Shown piece after piece: positions 42,825 to 45,413 of a DNA stretch of 45,413 nt (position 1 is its first letter; each line of letters starts with the position of its first letter). The notes beneath the pieces were generated by a model. The model had not been told where the DNA came from, did not search any database, and saw only the letters and a program-made list of their open reading frames with translations. The DNA is from Clostridiales bacterium (GTDB taxonomy: Bacteria > Bacillota > Dethiobacteria > Dethiobacterales > Dethiobacteraceae), in assembly GCA_018335855.1 (NCBI GenBank), contig JAGXRM010000028.1, forward strand, positions 1 through 45,413. The letters run 5' to 3'. The translations under genes and the position numbers were made by a program.

Positions 42825-42982
42825 TTAAGAGTTTCAAACCAACCCGCCGGGCATTTTCATGTACTTGAAAAGTAAAAGGTTTTGGTTCACTTCATGGTAA
42901 AAGTTTTATTATTTCAACTGTCTACCACAAAGGAGCATAATCAAAGATTCCAATATCTCGGTCGTTCATTCACTAAACTACA

Positions 42983-43011
42983 TTGACACTTGTAGTCACA
43001 GTGGTTACAAT
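42983..43011 (+). promoter_or_regulatory. Promoter with internal palindrome for the toxin-antitoxin operon
   Basis: TTGACA (42983-42988), a 17-nt spacer and TACAAT (43006-43011). Between and over these lies a near-palindrome, TTGTAGTCAC (42990-42999) and GTGGTTACAA (43001-43010), with two mismatches. It is a likely antitoxin operator. Confidence 0.75.
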
Positions 43012-43045
43012 ATAATTACCGTAATTTTTTTAGGGGGTAAAATTT

Positions 43046-43321
43046 GTGTATGTAGGTATAAGGGAAGCAAAAGCAAACTTAAGTAACCTCGTAAAAAAAG
43101 TTCGCCAAGGCGCTGACATTATTATCACAGACCACGGTAACCCCGTTTGCAAATTAACCCGTCTTACGAACGAAGAACTACCGCTATATCAGCGGGTAGC
43201 CGCTCTGGAGCAGACCGGAATGATTATACCACGGGTCCAAGAAACGAGAAAGCTACCTCCTCCATTGCCTGTAGAAACAGATGTACAGTCAATTTTACAG
43301 GAGGACCGAAACCGTGGATAA
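43046..43321 (+). CDS. Phd/YefM-type antitoxin
   Basis: A 91-aa protein starting at GTG 43046, with AGGGGG 8 nt upstream. The N terminus reads VGIREAKANLSNLVKKVRQGADIIITDHGNPVCKL, the Phd/YefM DNA-binding domain. The C-terminal 30 residues, rich in Pro/Glu/Arg, should bind the toxin. Its stop overlaps the start of the PIN-domain gene by 8 nt. The pair is compact and complete, and the preceding palindrome fits autorepression. Confidence 0.9.
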   Translation: MYVGIREAKANLSNLVKKVRQGADIIITDHGNPVCKLTRLTNEELPLYQRVAALEQTGMIIPRVQETRKLPPPLPVETDVQSILQEDRNRG

Positions 43322-43727
43322 CGTTGCCATCTACTGGGATGCTTCTGCTGTTTTATCAGCACTATTCAAAGACAGGCACAGTAACGATGCGTATGCGAAA
43401 GCAAACTGCGATGGGTTCCACGTTCTAACTTCCTTGGCATACAGTGAAGTTTGTGCTGTTATTGCTCGCATGCACAGAGAACAAACGATTCCTGAGGTTT
43501 TTGTGTCGGCTGCCTTCGAAGCACTGGAAAACGGCCCCTGGCGATTTTTAACTCTCTCACCCGATATGGCTATTATGAGATCTATGTCTAAAAAATGGCC
43601 GCTTCGTGGTGCCGACCTTTGGCACCTCTGTACAGCGGTTACTTTAAAAAAGCAAATCCCCGAACTTAGCATCTTGAGCTATGATAATCGACTGCTGGTT
43701 GCCGCCGCAGGCGAAGGGTTGAATTGA
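43314..43727 (+). CDS. PIN-domain toxin (VapC family)
   Basis: A 137-aa PIN-domain ribonuclease, probably cutting RNA when free of its antitoxin. The four acidic active-site residues can be placed: Asp9 in YWDASA, Glu45 in YSEVC, Asp101 in GADLWHL and Asp124 in SYDNRL. The GTG start at 43314 overlaps the antitoxin stop (43319-43321) with AGGAGG upstream. A start at 43281 would overlap the antitoxin by 41 nt and has no ribosome site. The RNA target is not predictable. Confidence 0.92.
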   Translation: MDNVAIYWDASAVLSALFKDRHSNDAYAKANCDGFHVLTSLAYSEVCAVIARMHREQTIPEVFVSAAFEALENGPWRFLTLSPDMAIMRSMSKKWPLRGADLWHLCTAVTLKKQIPELSILSYDNRLLVAAAGEGLN

Positions 43728-43780
43728 ACCTCCCCCACTTTCACTTCGTTTAGAAGAGGGGGGATTCCTGTTTCATCGAG
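43728..43780 (+). terminator. Possible hairpin after vapC
   Basis: CCTCCCCC (43730-43737) is followed by TTC/GAA inner pairing and by GAGGGGGG near 43755-43763, then a T-rich tail. It resembles the ends of some IS605-type elements, but there is no transposase. The rest of 43781-44038 holds only a minus-strand stretch with coding-like blocks broken by stops. Confidence 0.35.
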
Positions 43781-43799
43781 GACCATTATGTCCGACTAA

Positions 43800-44035
43800 G
43801 CTATAAGATTTTTGATTGCTTTCGCAATTTCTGCGCCAAGGCGGGCATTTTCGTTAAGCAGCACAAGAGTGAAATTTTTAGTCAATAATCAGGATTTTCA
43901 TCAAAGCAAACGTTGCCCTGGATGTAAGGAAACCCGCTCATTGCACTACATGAAGAAGGATGAGTAGCCTAGCTCTGCGGCAGCTACCAGTTCTGAAGCG
44001 AATTGTGATGGTTCCCATTGCCAATGCCGAAGACT
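43800..44035 (-). pseudogene. Decayed coding-like remnant, family unknown
   Basis: Read on the minus strand from about 44035, one frame gives WQWEPSQFASELVAAAELGY, then a stop, then after several stops KNFTLVLLNENARLGAEIA, ending at about 43800. These blocks have protein-like composition but no start or ribosome site. They could be relics of a gene or chance. The family was not recognised. Confidence 0.3.
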
Positions 44036-44038
44036 ACT

Positions 44039-45211
44039 TTATCGTAATATGTTTTTTACTATGACAACCGGGGTTCCCGCATCAGCGGAGCCGCTAACTA
44101 GGTCAGCCAGGCTGGCAATGACATCTTCAACACGTCTCGGGGTTGTCCCTTCTGTCATAATATGGTTGTGTTCAAACTGTTCATGGCATTTTTCTGCCAG
44201 ATGAGCTTCAATTTCGGCCACACTCTTACCCTCGTCATAGCAAACGTCGGCCACATACTTGTATTTAATCCCTTCACGGAAGCGACCATGGAAACCGTCC
44301 GTCATGCCAAAAACGGGCATGGGATCTGCCAGTTCATAAATTCCGGTGCTGGGATCTTTGTAGGCGCCATCTCCGTACACCAGGACTTCCACGCTACAAC
44401 CGGTGGCAGCTAAAATGCTATCGCGGAGGTTACGGGCAAACTCAGAAGCTTCACGCGGCGCTAACTTCAGCTTATTGCCTGATGACATATTGCTGCCCAA
44501 CAGGCCCCATTCACTCCAACTGTCTCCTTGGTTGCAAAGATCCTGCAGGGTAATGCAGTTCTTTGTTTCTTCCAATAGTTTTTTACGTGTATTGTGCCGA
44601 CTGTGGATATCGGCGGCTATCACACCGTCTGGAGAAAATTTCATGATCATCTTGGGGTCGTTGCTGAGAAAGATTGTGGCTTTAGCTCCCTGGCTCTCAA
44701 TAACGTCCCGATACATGGCCAAATAATTGACTTTTGTAACGGGGTGCAGGCAATCTTCATACTTTAAATCCTCAAAGCGGATCAAGCCATCGCATAGGTT
44801 AAGGGTTTCGGCCACTTCCTGCAAGACAATTTGGTTTCCTACCTCATCTGCCGGGAAAGGCAATTGGACAATCACTTCGCCCTGGGGAACTGCACGGGCG
44901 ATGCCTTGGAGAATCATAGAAAAGCGGTTACGGCTTGTAATGGGAAATACCACGCCAACCTTTCCGTTTTCTTTGAGTCCCAGTTTATTGCGTAGCTCTT
45001 TTGCCACGTCATCCACGGAAACGAAATTATTTTGCGCACGGGCTACAACCGATTCCGTTACACAAATAACGTCTGTGTTGCCCAAAAAATCATCTTCAGC
45101 TACTTTACGCAGTGCAGAAACCACCATACCATTCAAGTCGGTTCCTGGTACCACCACACCCATTTTTAAACCAAATGCCGCTGGTCCAAAATAATCTGGT
45201 AATTTAGGCAT
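44039..45211 (-). CDS. Coenzyme F420-0:L-glutamate ligase-like protein (CofE domain)
   Basis: A 390-aa protein of the CofE/FbiB ligase family. Characteristic stretches are KMGVVVPGTDLN near the N terminus, GNTDVICVTESVVARAQ, NRFSMILQGIARAV, GLLGSNMSSGNKLKLAPRE, VLVYGDGAYKDPSTG and ELADPMPVFGMTDGF. In F420 makers it adds glutamate to F420-0 using GTP. No other F420 gene (cofC, cofD, cofGH) is in the window, and bacterial Firmicutes homologs may act on another cofactor. The start at 45211 (MPKLPDY) has GGAGGAG 7 nt upstream; the ATG at 45232 has none. Confidence 0.85.
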   Translation of the reverse strand: MPKLPDYFGPAAFGLKMGVVVPGTDLNGMVVSALRKVAEDDFLGNTDVICVTESVVARAQNNFVSVDDVAKELRNKLGLKENGKVGVVFPITSRNRFSMILQGIARAVPQGEVIVQLPFPADEVGNQIVLQEVAETLNLCDGLIRFEDLKYEDCLHPVTKVNYLAMYRDVIESQGAKATIFLSNDPKMIMKFSPDGVIAADIHSRHNTRKKLLEETKNCITLQDLCNQGDSWSEWGLLGSNMSSGNKLKLAPREASEFARNLRDSILAATGCSVEVLVYGDGAYKDPSTGIYELADPMPVFGMTDGFHGRFREGIKYKYVADVCYDEGKSVAEIEAHLAEKCHEQFEHNHIMTEGTTPRRVEDVIASLADLVSGSADAGTPVVIVKNILR

Positions 45212-45303
45212 AAACAAGCTCCTCCATTTCATGATGCAACATAAATAGATTCGCTAAATCGCCACATTTTCCTGCTGCACTGCTTTTTCTAGTTTCCTAG
45301 AGT

Positions 45304-45413
45304 TCAATATTTTCCCAATACAAACAGAAGCTGCCCTTCTTTAACAATTTCATTGACCTGAATACAAATCTCTGTAACAATCGCGTCAAAAGGGGCCGAA
45401 ACAGCCGTTTCCA
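45304..45413 (-). CDS. Biotinyl/lipoyl-attachment domain protein, 5' end outside window
   Basis: The last 36 codons, ending at a TGA at 45304-45306. The sequence ETAVSAPFDAIVTEICIQVNEIVKEGQLLFVLGKY is the second half of a biotinyl domain, following the M-K-M biotin hairpin that would lie beyond the window edge. The whole protein is a biotin carrier or the end of a biotin-dependent decarboxylase subunit. It is about 43 kb from mmdA, so a link with that carboxyltransferase is possible but unproven. Confidence 0.82.
   Translation of the reverse strand, partial: ETAVSAPFDAIVTEICIQVNEIVKEGQLLFVLGKY

Overview
The window looks like part of the chromosome of a spore-forming, strictly anaerobic Firmicute of the Clostridia/Dethiobacteria type. 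The grounds are a Wood-Werkman (methylmalonyl-CoA) operon, a selenocysteine formate dehydrogenase with NADH-dehydrogenase-like partners, a SleB-type LysM hydrolase, Spo0A-like boxes, the short archaeal-type ProS, the YfmF/YfmH pair, and frequent GTG/TTG starts behind strong Shine-Dalgarno sites. I cannot name the species. About three quarters of the genes lie on the minus strand.

Layout. 1-980: 5' two thirds of an acyl-CoA synthetase, cut by the window edge. 1100-8980: an operon read right to left (sigma-54 regulator, sucC, sucD, mcmA1, mcmA2, mce, mmdA) closed by a clear terminator. It links succinate to propionyl-CoA and carries its own regulator, which has an unusual N-terminal Rossmann-like domain. 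9128-9961: a P-loop/Gls24 fusion on the plus strand. 10029-11913: threonine aldolase and fdhD. 12225-17208: nuoE-like, nuoF-like and fdhA. fdhA is one 887-codon gene with an in-frame UGA (Sec346) and a SECIS hairpin directly downstream, not two genes. 17427-19128: MTHFS and a DUF362 ferredoxin. 19285-20736: proS, flanked by inverted copies of a REP-like element. 20955-21079: a 125-bp hairpin element. 21087-24238: a probable operon of HD-GYP protein, DUF2007 protein, a 43-aa membrane protein, a MtnX-like phosphatase and cysK. 24337-28426: class III aminotransferase and YfmH/YfmF. 28633-31889: a large membrane protein with a phosphatase-like ectodomain, coupled to a glycosyltransferase. 31996-32070: tRNA-Arg(CCG). 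32129-36575: a mutY remnant, LysM hydrolase, FMN glutamate-synthase-like protein, PilZ protein and methyltransferase. 36700-36800: a LexA-like box before a 16-codon ORF. 36853-45413: S1C protease, MtaA-like protein, short B3/B4 protein, Fe-S flavoprotein, radical SAM protein, DUF166 protein, a broken alkD, a Phd/VapC pair, a CofE-like ligase and the last 36 codons of a biotinyl-domain protein.

How it fits together: the cell appears to interconvert succinate and propionate, to move electrons between formate and NAD(H) and perhaps ferredoxin, and to feed C1 units through folate. Spo0A-like boxes lie upstream of fdhD, the HD-GYP gene and the DUF166 gene. A second motif, GCAGGAAWT, recurs upstream of six genes, always in the direction of transcription. 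No CRISPR array, complete IS or prophage was seen. Database searches were not possible, so family calls rest on motifs and remembered family sequences.
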